Shown here piece after piece: positions 11,112-22,498 of a stretch of DNA of 64,000 nt. Position 1 is the first letter of the stretch; each line of letters starts with the position of its first letter. Position numbers and translations under genes: made by a program. The stretch covers positions 49,441,237 to 49,505,236 of the forward strand of contig NC_016133.3 in the NCBI RefSeq assembly GCF_000005505.3, written 5' to 3'. The DNA comes from Brachypodium distachyon (Eukaryota > Streptophyta > Magnoliopsida > Poales > Poaceae). The notes beneath the pieces are model-generated. The model saw only the letters and a program-made list of their open reading frames with translations, was not told the DNA's origin and did no database searches.

Positions 11112-11944
11112 GGCGTGACATCTTCGTGAGCCTTTTCCGGGTCGCTCGCACCGTCGAAGACGCCATGGCGCTCAACCAGTAGGCCCTGGACCTGAACCTC
11201 AACGCTTTCTCCGCGACCCACATTGCGGAATTCGTCGACCTGTGGACAAGAGTGCAGAGCTGTGTGCTCATCCCGGATACTCCGGACAGCATCGTTTGGA
11301 CTCTCACCCCCAATTGGATCTTCTCGACTAGCTCTGCACACAAAGCGCGATTCTTCGAGGCTGCGGCCTGCGCCTTCCACCGCTTCATTTGGTAATCTTG
11401 GGCCCCACCTAAATACCGCTTCTTCGCCTGGCTTGATGTCACGAACCGGCTCTGGACATCCGACTGGCTGGCGGCTAGGGGCGGGCCGCATTAGCTGCTT
11501 TGCAAACTCTGTGGCGCCTGCCCGGAGACCGCTTTGCACCTTCTCTTCTACCGTCGTTTCTCCAAGCGCATTTGGGATGGCATCTCTGTCTGGCTTGACG
11601 CCCCGGCTCTCGCTCGTCCGCCCCCCGCGGGCGGCGATTCCGTGGGCTCCCGATGGGAATCCCCCGCTTCCTGTACGAGTGCCCCCCGAAAGGGCATCTG
11701 ATTCGTCCTATGCTGGTGACCTAGGAAATCTGGAAAGCGCGCAGTGCCAAGGTCTTCAACAACGTCTTCACTCTGCCCCCGGTGCTAATTCAGAGGATCA
11801 AGGATGAGGGCCGCGTTTGGTCGCTCGACGGAGCTAAGCATCCTTGCGAGCATTATGATCTAGTTTCCTTCTTTTTTCTTTTGTCCTCGGCTTTGCTCCT
11901 GCTTAATAAATATATAGGCAAATCTTCTGCCTCGTTTAAAAGAA
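11112..11944 (+). mobile_element. LINE 3' fragment (reverse-transcriptase C-terminus)
   Basis: Pieces in two frames read as the C-terminal part of a plant LINE ORF2. They include DTPDSIVWTLTPNWIFSTSS, then the zinc-binding reverse-transcriptase region with AHKARFFEA, APPKYRFFAWL, RLWTSDWLAARG and KLCGACPETALHLLF. In-frame stops (for example after FHRFIW near 11395) and frameshifts show it is dead. The 3' end is AT-rich with the ataaatatatag and ctgcctcgtttaaaag words seen at plant LINE ends. It is 5'-truncated, as is usual, and sits between the two AKR genes. Confidence 0.85.
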
Positions 11945-12141
11945 ATTCTCTCAATCTGTTTGTTGGAAGTTTGAAATTATTGCAAATGATGCCAATCACC
12001 CACCAATTAACTCCACTCTCTTGGGTAAAAAGAAAAAGACTGGGAAGTTGCATCTAGGATTAGTACAAAATCAATTGACTAGGAGGAAAATATGTTTTGA
12101 CACAGAAGCTTTCAATCAGTCAAACTTGTTCTGCAAAGCCG

Positions 12142-12223
12142 CCGGGTGACATATGAGAGGAGGACAGGTGGGCGGCATTTATCCCCTGGCCGTGGTGCCA
12201 AACGACATTTCCGGGTGACATAT
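12142..12223. repeat. 13-bp direct repeat flanking a 56-bp insertion upstream of AKR2
   Basis: CCGGGTGACATAT occurs at 12142-12154 and again at 12211-12223. AKR1 has only one copy of the corresponding word (8047-8058). AKR2 has therefore gained 69 bp in its upstream region, by insertion with target duplication or by slippage-type duplication. The TATA box (GTATAAAT, 12276-12284) lies downstream and is unaffected. Confidence 0.65.
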
Positions 12224-12426
12224 TCCCTGACGCCATTGTGCGCTTCCTCGTACTAGTGCTCTGTAATTTTACGGAGTATAAATTACGGGCAAGCTTTCTC
12301 CAATTCACCCAAACTCCACTTCTAAACCAGCACAGGATCACTCCAGTGCTACAGCTCCAATTAATTACCTTCCATTGCTGAAGCGCCGTAGCAACTAGCC
12401 AGCCAGCCAGGTCTCGGGAACCTGCT

Positions 12427-13998
12427 ATGGCTTCTCCGGCAGCGGTGGCGGTGCCGCGGATCAAGCTGGGCTCGCAGGGGCTGGAGGTGTCAGCCCTGGG
12501 GCTGGGATGCATGGGCATGTCAGCCTTCTACGGCCCACCCAAGCCCGAGCCCGAAATGATCGCGCTCATCCACCACGCCGTCGCCGCCGGCGTCACCTTC
12601 CTCGATACCTCCGATTTCTACGGCCCGCACACCAACGAGATCCTCCTTGGCAAGGTCATAGCAGGCTAGCGTACAAAAGCAAAGCCTCTACTTTGTCTTT
12701 GTCTATGCAACGTAACGCGCGTGCATGTATATGTGTATATATCTGCAGGCGTTGCAAGCAGCAGGGTTGAGAGAGAAGGTGCAGCTGGCAACCAAGTTCG
12801 GCGTACTCACCACCGCCGACGGCACCCCGGAGATCCACGGCGAGCCGGCGTACGTGCGCGCGGCATGCGAGGGCAGCCTCCAGCGGCTCGGCGTCGACTG
12901 CATCGATCTCTACTACCAGCACCGCATCGACACCAAGGTGCCCATCGAAGTCACTGTAAGTGGCCCGCCCCAAAACGAGCGCTGAGTAAAATCTGAAGTC
13001 AGCTGAGAGTCAGCCTATTTTACAGCAATTGATTGAGTTGAATTGAAGAATAAGCTGCTCGCTCCGTTTCATAATTCTTGAAATAGATACATGTATCTAG
13101 ACGCATATTAGGAATAGATACATTCATTTTTGAGCAAATTTTAGACAAGAATTATGGAACAAAGGGAGTAACAACTAAATTTATATGAATTATCGCAGAT
13201 TGGCGAACTCAAGAAACTGGTCGAAGAGGGGAAGATTAAATACATTGGGCTATCTGAAGCATCGGCATCAACAATTAGAAGAGCACACGCAGTTCATCCG
13301 ATAACTGCCGTCCAACTAGAATGGTCTTTATGGTCAAGAGATGTCGAAGAAGATATCGTCCCTACTTGCAGGTGCATTCATTTGGTTGCTGAATCAAAGC
13401 ATGTGTGTTACAGGCCAGGGAAGATCTACATGGTACTCCAGTTTCTGAATCTACTATTCTTCTCTTAATTGATTTCAGGGAACTTGGTATTGGAATTGTG
13501 GCATACTGTCCACTCGGCGGAGGGTTCTTCTCGAGCGGCCCTAAAATGGTCAACACATTGTCTGAACAAGACTTCCGCAAGGTTTGTTATTACACCAATA
13601 CTATCTTCTATGAACAAATTTTGCCACATCCCTCTCATGCATTTGAGGGATCCATCTTATAGGGATTGCCAAGATTCCAAACCGAAAACCTTGAGAAGAA
13701 CGCCATGGTATTCGAGCGTGTTAGTGCAATGGCTGCAAAGAAGGGGTGCACAACGTCGCAGCTCGCACTGGCCTGGGTTCTCCACCAGGGCAGTGACGTA
13801 TGCCCCATACCAGGAACCACCAAGGTCGAGAATTTCAACCAGAACGTGGCGGCTTTGTCCGTGAAGCTCACACCAGAAGAGATGACTGAGCTCGAGTCTT
13901 ATGCATCGGCTAATGTTGCAGGCGACCGATACCATAACATTGTGTACACTTGGCAAAATTCGGAGACCCCTCCCGTATCGTCCTGGAAGGCCGAGTAA
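12427..13998 (+). CDS. Aldo-keto reductase, tandem copy 2
   Basis: Five exons: 12427-12654, 12749-12955, 13199-13371, 13479-13581 and 13663-13998, giving 348 residues, exactly the length of copy 1. It has the same fold and catalytic set: Asp/Tyr in [10 protein letters not shown], Lys in LATKFG, His in YYQHRID, and the C-terminal [14 protein letters not shown] segment. It is very close to copy 1 but differs at scattered sites, for example DTSDFYG against DTSDIYG next to the catalytic Tyr, and [13 protein letters not shown] against [13 protein letters not shown] in the phosphate-binding region. Exon phases are identical. A Stowaway-type MITE sits in intron 2. Flanking similarity runs from about 11965 to 14150. 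Both copies look functional. The differences near the active site could change the substrate, but this is inference. Confidence 0.92.
13058..13168. mobile_element. Stowaway-type MITE in AKR2 intron 2
   Basis: It starts ctcgctccgtttcataattc and ends gaattatggaacaaagggag, which are inverted copies of one another, followed by TA. It belongs to the same family as the element at 62424-62537 (shared atacatgtatctagacg). It is absent from intron 2 of AKR1, so it inserted after the duplication or was lost from copy 1. Confidence 0.85.
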
Positions 13999-14149
13999 TA
14001 GTGCTTGTGGGAAGTGCAATAAAGAGTTGTTTTCTGGTGTGGCACATCGCGTGTTGACACTTGAGAGATGTAGTGCATGGCGCACTTGCAAATCTCAGGG
14101 TTGTTTTTAAAGATATTAAATGATTATCAAAATAATGCGTCAAATTTGT

Positions 14150-15275
14150 GGCGATAAGTAAAGAGCTCATTTTTGCATGTTACACACTGCCACTTGTGCA
14201 TTTTTCTTTTAAATTACCTCCAATGCTTGTTCCTCGTACTGACTTCTTTGCCAGCGTCACCGTCCATTTATTTTATTCCTCATACGTTGCCGTCTCCTAT
14301 TCCACCAAGCAACCGTTCCGCCTTTTGCATCTACCATTGTCGACATTGAAACAAGTGTTCCGGGGAGGACTAAGCCGGAGAGGCCCACAACTCCGTTTTA
14401 ATGTCCCAAATCGTACGAATCATTCATATCGGAGGACAAGAATAAAATGTTTGATTTATAGATTTGAATTTCGACGTTGCATTAAGGAATGGTTATGATA
14501 ATATAGTAAGAATTTCTTCAAAAATAAATTAAGGACACGAGGATAGTTAACGTTATTCACACTTTTGGTGCCTAACCAAAAAGCAGAAAGACGAGAAAAG
14601 TATATTTTTAGTCCCTCAATTAGCAAGAAGGTTTAGAAATGGTTCCTCAACACGAAATCCTATACAGTTGGTCTCTCCATCGGTAAAACCGGTTACTAGT
14701 CACGATGCACATTTGAGAGATCAAATGTATATGATTTCAAGTTTACTGACCATTTTTTGGAGATATCTGACACCATCATGTCATTCGACGTGGAAAGTTT
14801 TGGAAGAAAACCATGTCTTGTGGAATCATAACAGTTCAAATTCAGGAGATGGACAAAAAAAATCCGATTTTGCCAATTAAGGGACCAAGTGCATAAGATT
14901 TCGGGCCAATTTCTAGACATTGTTGTCAATTGAAGAACAAAATATACTTTTCTTAAAAAAGATAGTTTTCCGGTGCTTTGAACTGTTGGGCCAATGGTAA
15001 GAGTCGGCCCACAGACCCGGTCGTGCTTTGGACTATTGGACGCTAGTATCGAGTGTCAAGCTTCATGCTACTGTCAAAAATAAAAAAAAAGAGTATCAAC
15101 CTTCATGCTGACAATGTAGACCCACAAACCAACCCCAGATGTCAGTGAAAGATAGAAAGTCCTGACATAGGCGACACACGCATCTAACGAAAACCCGTCC
15201 CCAAACCTCGCCCCGCCGCCGCCGCTCTGCTTGCGATCTGTAGCCGGTCGCCGAGACCTCGTCGCGCGCTCGGCC
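14150..15275. other. Intergenic region between AKR2 and eIF2A
   Basis: There is no open frame with recognisable content. The last ~100 bases before 15276 are GC-rich (cgccgccgccgctctgc) and probably form the eIF2A 5' leader. I see no clear TATA box, which would suit a housekeeping promoter. Confidence 0.5.
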
Positions 15276-18200
15276 ATGGCGTCACAACAGCCCGCCCTCG
15301 CGGTCCTCGGTATGCCGCCTCCTCCTCTCGCTGTGTTTCCACCCCTAATCTTACACCCGTTTGACGGAATGCGCGACCGGGGCCTAACGCAGTGCGCGGG
15401 CCCGACGGCTTCACGGTGTGGTCCGGCCCGCCCTACCCTTCGGGCTCCAGCCCGCCGCAGAGGCTCCCCAAGACGCCGTGCAGCGCCACGTCCTTCTCGA
15501 GCGACGGCTCTCGCCTCCTCGCGACGGTAGCCTCGGCCTCGGCCACCGTCTACGACTGCAGCTCGCTCTCCGTCATCAGGACCTTCGAGCTCCCCGGCCT
15601 CACCGCCGCTGCGCTCTCGCCCACAGGCTCGTTCCTGCAGACCTTCCAGAAGTCGTCCTCGCCACAGGTGAAAAATGTCACGGTCTGGCACGTCGACACC
15701 GCCACCGCGCTCTACCAGCACTATCAGAAGAACATGTCCAAGGCGACTTGGTTCGTAACACTTGAACTTCAGTGCTTAGGCTTTGCCTCTTCAACATGGA
15801 TGCTTAACAATAATTGTACAGCTTTTAATATACGCTTGCCTGTCTTGGCGAGAGTGAACACTTCTTAAGGAGAAGTGATGTGAGTTTGTTAACTGCATTT
15901 GTTGTTGCAAAGCCTTTTGCTTATCTTAATCGCTTATTTGATGCAGTAGCTATATCTGAATGTTCCAGAAGCTGCATATACATGTTTGATCCAATGTTGG
16001 AACGCACCCCCATTTGATTTCCTTGTATATGTTTCTGACACGGTATGAAAATTCATGTCACCCAACCAAATCAATATATCCTACCACCAAATCTGTGATA
16101 GTTTAATGGGCTACTGAAAATTCCTTGATTGAGATTTGAGATGTTATTTTCACTAGCTAAATACCCGTGCGTGATACAGATAAACAAATTAGACTGCTCG
16201 TTTTCGATAAATTAGACTAAAAACCCTATGTATTGATGGCATTTGCTAATAATTTCATCTCCAACTTCGGTGGCAAACATCATTATCATCCCATTATATT
16301 TCAAAAGATTTATTATTTGCATTAGAAGGAGGTGAGGATTTTTTTTTAACAATAGAAGGAGGTGATGACCGCCACCACCAATTGACTCTTTTATAGGAGT
16401 AAATTATTGTTATAACATAGGTGCTTGTATTCTATGCATCCATAGTGAAATAATATTGATGCACCCCCAAGCAGGGATTCCAATTACTTAGCCCTTGGGA
16501 CCTCTTAGATTTGTGCGGTTTTTGTTGCTAACATGGTACATAATATGGGCTAGCTGTGCACTTGAGGTTAAAACAAGTTTATGTTGAACCAGTCCGAGCG
16601 ATCTTTCATCTTCTAATTTAATTTGGCCTCAGTTTGGGAATGGTAGAATGTGATGCATTCAGTTGACAGTGTATGTTATGTTGACTAAATTCACAGGCCA
16701 ATGGTCCAGTTTTCTGTGGACGAGTCAGTCGCTTGCCGGATGATGACTAATGAGATGCAGTTCTTTGACCCAAAGGATTTTACGAAAGGGATTGTGTACA
16801 GGGTAAGAATGCCTGGCATTGCTGCAATGCAACTAGCAAGTGCTCCGGGATCTCATGTTGCTGGATTTATCCCAGAGGCAAAGGTCTGTCTCGATGCTTT
16901 CGACTTCAATTGTTTGAGAAGCTCAATTGGTTTTTTACCTTCTTCCTTCATTTTTTTTTAAGTAGGGTATTCCGGCCAGTGTTCAGATCTTTTCTTGTGA
17001 CAAGGATGCACAAAACCAAGTTATTGCACGCAGGAGCTTTTTTCGCTGTTCCACTGTTCAATTCCACTGGAACAAAGGTTCCACTGGGCTTCTTGTTGTT
17101 TCTCAAGCTGATGTCGATAAAACCAACCAGAGCTACTATGGTGAAACCAAGTTGCACTACTTGACAACTGATAGGGCTTTTGAAGGAACCGTTCCTCTCA
17201 GTAAGTTTTTTTTTTAAAAACTGTTTCTAAATATCTGGTCATTAACCCTATCAGTAATTTGCAGAAAAGGAAGGACCGGTGCATGATGTGCAGTGGTCTT
17301 CATCAGGTTCAGAATTTGCTGTGGTCTATGGATGTATCCTTACACTCGCAGTTTTCATTAACTGTAATGTTTCAGATTGGATATCTTAATCTTTTTGGCT
17401 CCCTCTGTGTCTTTCCAAGCGTTCCTTAACTGAATCTCAGTTATGCCGGCCAGAGCAACAATATTCAACAAAAAGTGCAACCCTCTTCTTGAGCTTGGTG
17501 ATGGTCCTTATAATACAATAAGATGGAACCCGAAAGGGCGATGTATCCTTGCTATGATTTGATCAGCTAGTCTTGTTGTGTTATCTGGTCTAAGTGAGCA
17601 TACACATATTCACACTCATATTATACTTGGACTGTTACTTTGACTAGGATAGACAACTACGTCTTACAAAAAATCGGTTGCTTTCTTGTTAGAAAGGGTC
17701 ATAGCTTGTTGATATCCTTGACCTCATTTTCTCTCCCAGTTATCGTTATAGCTGGATTTGGTAATTTGCCTGGTGATATGGTACGTTATTCCACAAGTTG
17801 AAATTTCTGTTGGGTTACCTTGATGCTGAGAATTACTCCCTCCGTTCCTCCTGTATGGTGGAAGATGCCTACACAAAGCCTAAAATAAAATATAGAAGCA
17901 AAAAATGTGCATGCTTTACTATCTTTTAAATTGAGTACAATCGTTGCCACATAGCTCACAGGGTATTTTCTGCCCAGGCATTTTGGGATTATTCAGAGAA
18001 GAAATTGGTAGGGAAAACAAAGGCTGAATGGTCTGTCACAAGTGAATGGTCCCCTGATGGGCGTCATTTCATGACTGCTACAACAGCTCCAAGGCTCCAA
18101 ATAGATAACGGGTATATTTTTTGCAGCTTTGATGATGTACTAGAGAAGTTCATCCCTACATGATTATCTTCATATTCCATGGTGCAGGATAAAAATATTT

Positions 18201-19659
18201 GACCACAATGGATCCCTGCAGTTTAAGAAGATGTTTGAAAAGCTATATCAGGTATGTCCCAGCATAATCCACTTGTCTGTATCCACTGTTGGTACTTGGT
18301 CCTAAACTATTAGTAACATGGCAACAAATAAGTATGCAACCCTTCACATTCCACTCATGATTTTGCTTTTGAATCATGCAGGTTGACTGGAAGCCAGAAG
18401 CACCTGAAAGATTTGGTGACATTGCTGATCTCACAACATCTTTGAATAACATAACAATTGATGAAACAAAGAAAAGTGGTTCTGGTATTATCCTACTCCA
18501 GTTATTTAAGTTCTGACCAATCGATATCTGGTCTTGGATTCTTAATATTTTCACTTTTTCAGCCCAAGGTTCTAAATCTGCACCAGCATCAAGCAAGGCT
18601 CCAGTAAATACGGCAGCAAAACCTACAGGAGCATACCGTCCACCTCAATCAAAGAACACATTAGCAGTTCAAGAACAGGTATTTATAGGAGATGCATCGA
18701 ATTATAGATATTCTGAATGTAGGCTTGCCATCACAAAATAAAGAACATTTGTTATATGCATCACTGTGCTGATCAAATTTGGGTTGTGTTTTTCACTTGC
18801 CACTTTATACGCGAAAGGGTGTAAATGCTATCTGAGCCACTTCCAAGACTTCTTTAAAAATTGGGGTGTTTGATTTGTGGAATGGGATGAGTCTGGATAT
18901 TGTCACAACCACAGTGCCAATTTTGTTTTGGTATTCCACAAAATCCTGGGAAAATGTCATGAGTCATGATGAGCGTCATAAGATTAGTCCATTCACCAAG
19001 CCAGACATGCAATAACTGTACTTTCCTGCTATGCACTTATGCAGCAGACTGCCGGCGCAAAATAGTCGGGTCAAATACATCACCCAAGAGCTATCCGCTG
19101 AGGCATAACCTCCTCCTAATTTCCATAAGTTTGTATTGGTTAGTTTATTTAGATAAGATAGAGTCCAATTCAATAAGGAAAGAATTAAGATCCTGCTTGT
19201 AGATCAAGTAAGAGTTGCGCTATTAAAAGGGGACTGGTCTATAATCCTTGGCATCAATCAATAAACCAAATGGATTTGGTCTGCATGCTGTACTAGATTT
19301 CACTGAAATAATGTTTTTTGTTGGTTGCACTTAGTTGGTTATCCCTATTTTATTTTGCACTACATCCAATTCTTTTTCTTCTGGGTTAATTTTTCGTCCG
19401 AAGTTTATATAATGACTTATCAAACTTGTTTGGTGAATTTCAGCTTTTTGGTGGACTTGCACCTACTGGGTCAGTTTTTACACCACAACATGCATTTTCT
19501 TGTTCTATTTTCGGTCAATTTTGGGCTCTTTGCTTAACTCACTAATCTTGGAAATGGAACAGAGGGGAGATGAGCAAAACGGCATTGAGAAATAAGAAGC
19601 GCAGAGAGAAACAGAAGGAGAAAAAGGCTGGGGAAGGCTCCTCTGCTAATGACAGCTGA
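15276..19659 (+). CDS. eIF2A: Eukaryotic translation initiation factor 2A
   Basis: Thirteen exons: 15276-15309, 15393-15750, 16697-16883, 16966-17200, 17265-17333, 17441-17542, 17740-17780, 17978-18111, 18188-18251, 18382-18484, 18563-18678, 19444-19469 and 19563-19659. The phases sum to an open frame of 521 residues. The N-terminal two thirds form the WD-repeat/beta-propeller typical of eIF2A, with hallmark segments VWHVDTATALY, KTNQSYYGETKLHYL, IVIAGFGNLPGDM, AFWDYSEKK and HFMTATTAPRLQIDNG. These are followed by DWKPEAPERFGDI and a GAYRPPQSKN linker. The basic C-terminus (EMSKTALRNKKRREKQ) is the region known to contact RNA and ribosome in this family. The family delivers initiator tRNA to 40S subunits independently of eIF2 in special conditions. 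Introns 2 and 11 are long (946 and 765 nt). A partial pseudogene copy lies at 6520-7515. Confidence 0.95.
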
Positions 19660-20557
19660 TACACACAGCCTTTTCATTTTTGCTACCTGAGGAAAATTAG
19701 TCGTGACAAAATGTCCCTTCAGTTTCGAAGCATGCTAATGTGCAATCATGGTTTCTTGTTACACTGTAATATCTGGAACTGGAGTCAATTTGTCAAGTGA
19801 AGTCACAGAAATTTAATACGGAGTATTTTGTCGCTCACTGCACAAACAGTTTGTATAAGCGTGTCACAGAAAATAGTGGGGCTGTTTGATTAGTCCGGGG
19901 ACGTAACAATTCCATGTTTTGAGCAGAAAATTTATGATCGTTCCATTTGCATGGTGGCACTAACTAGTGTTGAGTCTCATTGACGCTGGATGTGATGTGA
20001 TAATTGCACGAGGAAAAGCTTTGAAGGAATTTCTTGCTGCATTGTACTATTGCAGCAGCAGCTATAGAAAATGTATTAATGGGAGGAACCTTTGTAGCTC
20101 ACTTTTTTTTTCTTCGCATCTCGGATGGCACATGAAAGAAAAGGCCATAGAAAAACCATCTAAGATTCCACCTCAGCCCGTCGCCCTTCCGCCGGTAGAT
20201 CGTTGGCTCAATGAACAGACAAGACCGTATAATGATCCCCAGGTTAACCAACGGTTTTTTCATATGGCTTTCGCGGTTTAAATATTGCAAACAAGAGACC
20301 AGTTATCACATACATCTGATTGACAGGCTAACCATCTTAAATAATTTGTCTCATCAACTACAAAATTGCCAATAACTTGCTCGCTTTTCAAATGCTTAAC
20401 AGCAAACCAGAGACAAAATACGTGGCTAAGAACAAAGAACACATTTGCCTCGGCAGGAAACTTCATCCATGCAACTCTTTGCATCAGCCGTGCAATCAGT
20501 ATCCATCTCACCACAGCATTTTCTCCAAGTGTCAAAAAGGATGGTGGAGTGCTTGAA
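19660..20557. other. Convergent 3' flanks of eIF2A and the plastid membrane protein gene
   Basis: This holds the 3' untranslated regions of two convergent genes. I see no further gene. At 19877-19920 a word ggggctgtttgattagtccg resembles the end of the MITE at 10560 but has no partner end nearby. Confidence 0.5.
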
Positions 20558-22498
20558 CTAAGACTTCTGCGCGTGGGGGCGCCAATTGCCTCTGCAAAGC
20601 TCCTCCATAAGATGAACAAACCTTTGAGGCTGTTGCCACCACCTGGGTTCAGAAGTAGCTGGTCTTTCGTACCGCTCTTCTTCAGAGCTTTCCTTTTGCA
20701 TGAATCTCTCTGAGAAACTGCGCCATTGTTGCATGGATCGCTTCAGTCGGGCAGTTCGCTTACCAGTAACAAGATATCTGGTGTAGTCCCTGGCAAGACG
20801 GTAGAGCTCCTCGCCTCTGATAATATGGATGTACTGCACCATGAGACAAAATACAAGTGATTCAGATCTAAGGCGGGAATGCTTGATCTTATACAAGCAT
20901 AAAAATTACTTGGTATTGCCACAAAACCCTGCAGACGATGCAGCTTTTAATATCTACAAGTTCATGCTATACCCTACTAAGACATGATCTTTCAATACAA
21001 TCCAAACCAGGCAAGCTACTACCAGTAAACATACTCAAAATTATTTGGGTACTAATGGTCCAACGCTGTAATTAAGTTCCATCCCCTCAGTCCGCAAAAG
21101 GTCATTTTGGACATCGACATGGTCTCCAAGATGCAACTCCAGTCACTAATTTATGTTGCAATATATATACAAAACCCAACAAAATTATATATCTTGAAAG
21201 TAATTATCAAGATTACTTGCACATATGACTTACAAGTGTCTAATATAAATATTTTTAAAGATCAGCTGTCAAAGTTTTTGAAGAAATAACCTAACTATTT
21301 GCTGATAACGGCCATTATAAGAAATTCTGAAGCAGAGTGCCCTGCACAGAGTGGTATATTAAAGAGAGAGCGTTCTGAAAGCAAAAGTAAACACGACAGG
21401 AAAGCAGTCATAGTTACCACAAGTATAAAAGCCACAGTTGCTAAAATAACTTGGACAATTTCATCCAATGATTCCTTAAACGATTCATCTTCTGGACCAC
21501 CAGAACCGCCATTGCCTCCACGACTGTTTCCATTCCCTCCACCTCCACCTGATGCTTGTTCTCTCAGCTTAGTGAATTGCTCTTTCAGCATGTCTTGTAC
21601 GGTCCGTGGCTTTTTCGCATCAGCCATGGCCTTCTTCAAATGATCCATAAAGGGCTGCAACAAGGCTCAAACAAGTTAAGACGACTGTTCTACTGCATTC
21701 CTAAATAGCAACCAAATGTTGTAACCATTTGATGCATAAATTGAGAATGTACAAACTTATTTTTGTCCCATACCTCTAAGTTCACTTTGTTGACCAAACC
21801 AGACCATGCCCCTAATTACTATCCCAGTACATCGTTTGAATATGAGTACCAAAAGAAAAAAGTATCTCCCAATAAATTGGATGATCCAACATATGCTCCG
21901 ATATTGTGCAAGGGTAAACAATCATCAGATTATCTAAAGAGATCACAGAAAAATGAGACACATAGCCTCTCAAGAGATCGTGAGTTCTACCATCAATACC
22001 ATTACTAGATAATACTAGAAACAAGGAAACAACTTTCGACCAAGATGATAATGACCCCATAGATTACAGGAGCTAAATAATTCGTTTTGAGCTAATCTCA
22101 ATTCTCAAATGAACAATAACATGCATGAAATATAACGATTATTGTATTGGTTCAGACATGTCATACACTTGCATCATTGTCAGTCTCAGGGTTCAGATAA
22201 ACTCCTATCACGCATATTAAAAAATAGAAAGGACATGTCATATACTTACATCATTGTCAGTCTCAGGGTTCCCTTTTCCGCTTGAGGCGCATACAGGAGT
22301 GAGCCTTTTGTGGCTAGCAGCAACAAGGACAAGTCGTGGGTAGATTTTCTTTTCAAGCTTGTGAAATCCAAGAGAACGTGACTGTAGGGAATACTGAGCA
22401 TGAGGTAGTAGTCTGCAGGTCTTCCCAAGACCCGTTATGGGTCTGTCCAGAATGAGCCCAGTATGGGGCTTGCAAGTTGTAGCTTGGAAGTAGCTCAT
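20558..22498 (-). CDS. Putative plastid-targeted single-pass membrane protein, uncharacterised
   Basis: Three exons on the minus strand: 22250-22498, 21418-21654 and 20558-20833, with phase-0 junctions and GT-AG introns, giving 253 residues. The first ~70 residues are rich in basic and hydroxylated residues and poor in acidic ones until GKGNPETDND, as in a chloroplast transit peptide. Exon 2 encodes a short basic helix (MDHLKKAMADAKKPRTVQDM), a Gly/Asn-rich linker (GGGGGNGNSRGGNGGSGG) and the start of a hydrophobic segment (ILATVAFILV). Exon 3 continues that segment into YIHI and a positively charged tail with ARDYTRYLVTGKRTARLKR. One membrane span is therefore predicted, at residues ~155-170. 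I do not recognise a named family. Plastid location is inferred only from the N-terminus. The intron-1 start contains a duplicated splice donor. Confidence 0.8.
22155..22271. repeat. 40-bp direct repeat over an exon/intron junction
   Basis: The bases 22155-22194 and 22232-22271 are the same 40-bp word with two differences (gacatgtcata...ctcagggttc). The second copy spans the real exon-1 splice donor of the minus-strand gene (exon ends at 22250, GTAAGT). The first copy lies 77 bases further into the intron and carries GCAAGT at the equivalent place, a plausible weak GC-type donor. Confidence 0.85.

Noticed and set aside
16150..16200. Word ctagctaaatacccgtgcg, similar to the start of a known grass repeat class
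   Set aside because: I could not find its other end or a target duplication in eIF2A intron 2.
17836..17900. Stowaway end (ctccctccgttcctcc) in eIF2A intron 7
   Set aside because: No opposite inverted end within the intron, so only a fragment.
18860..19040. hAT-like end ggggtgtttgatttgtgg in eIF2A intron 11
   Set aside because: No inverted partner end could be found nearby.
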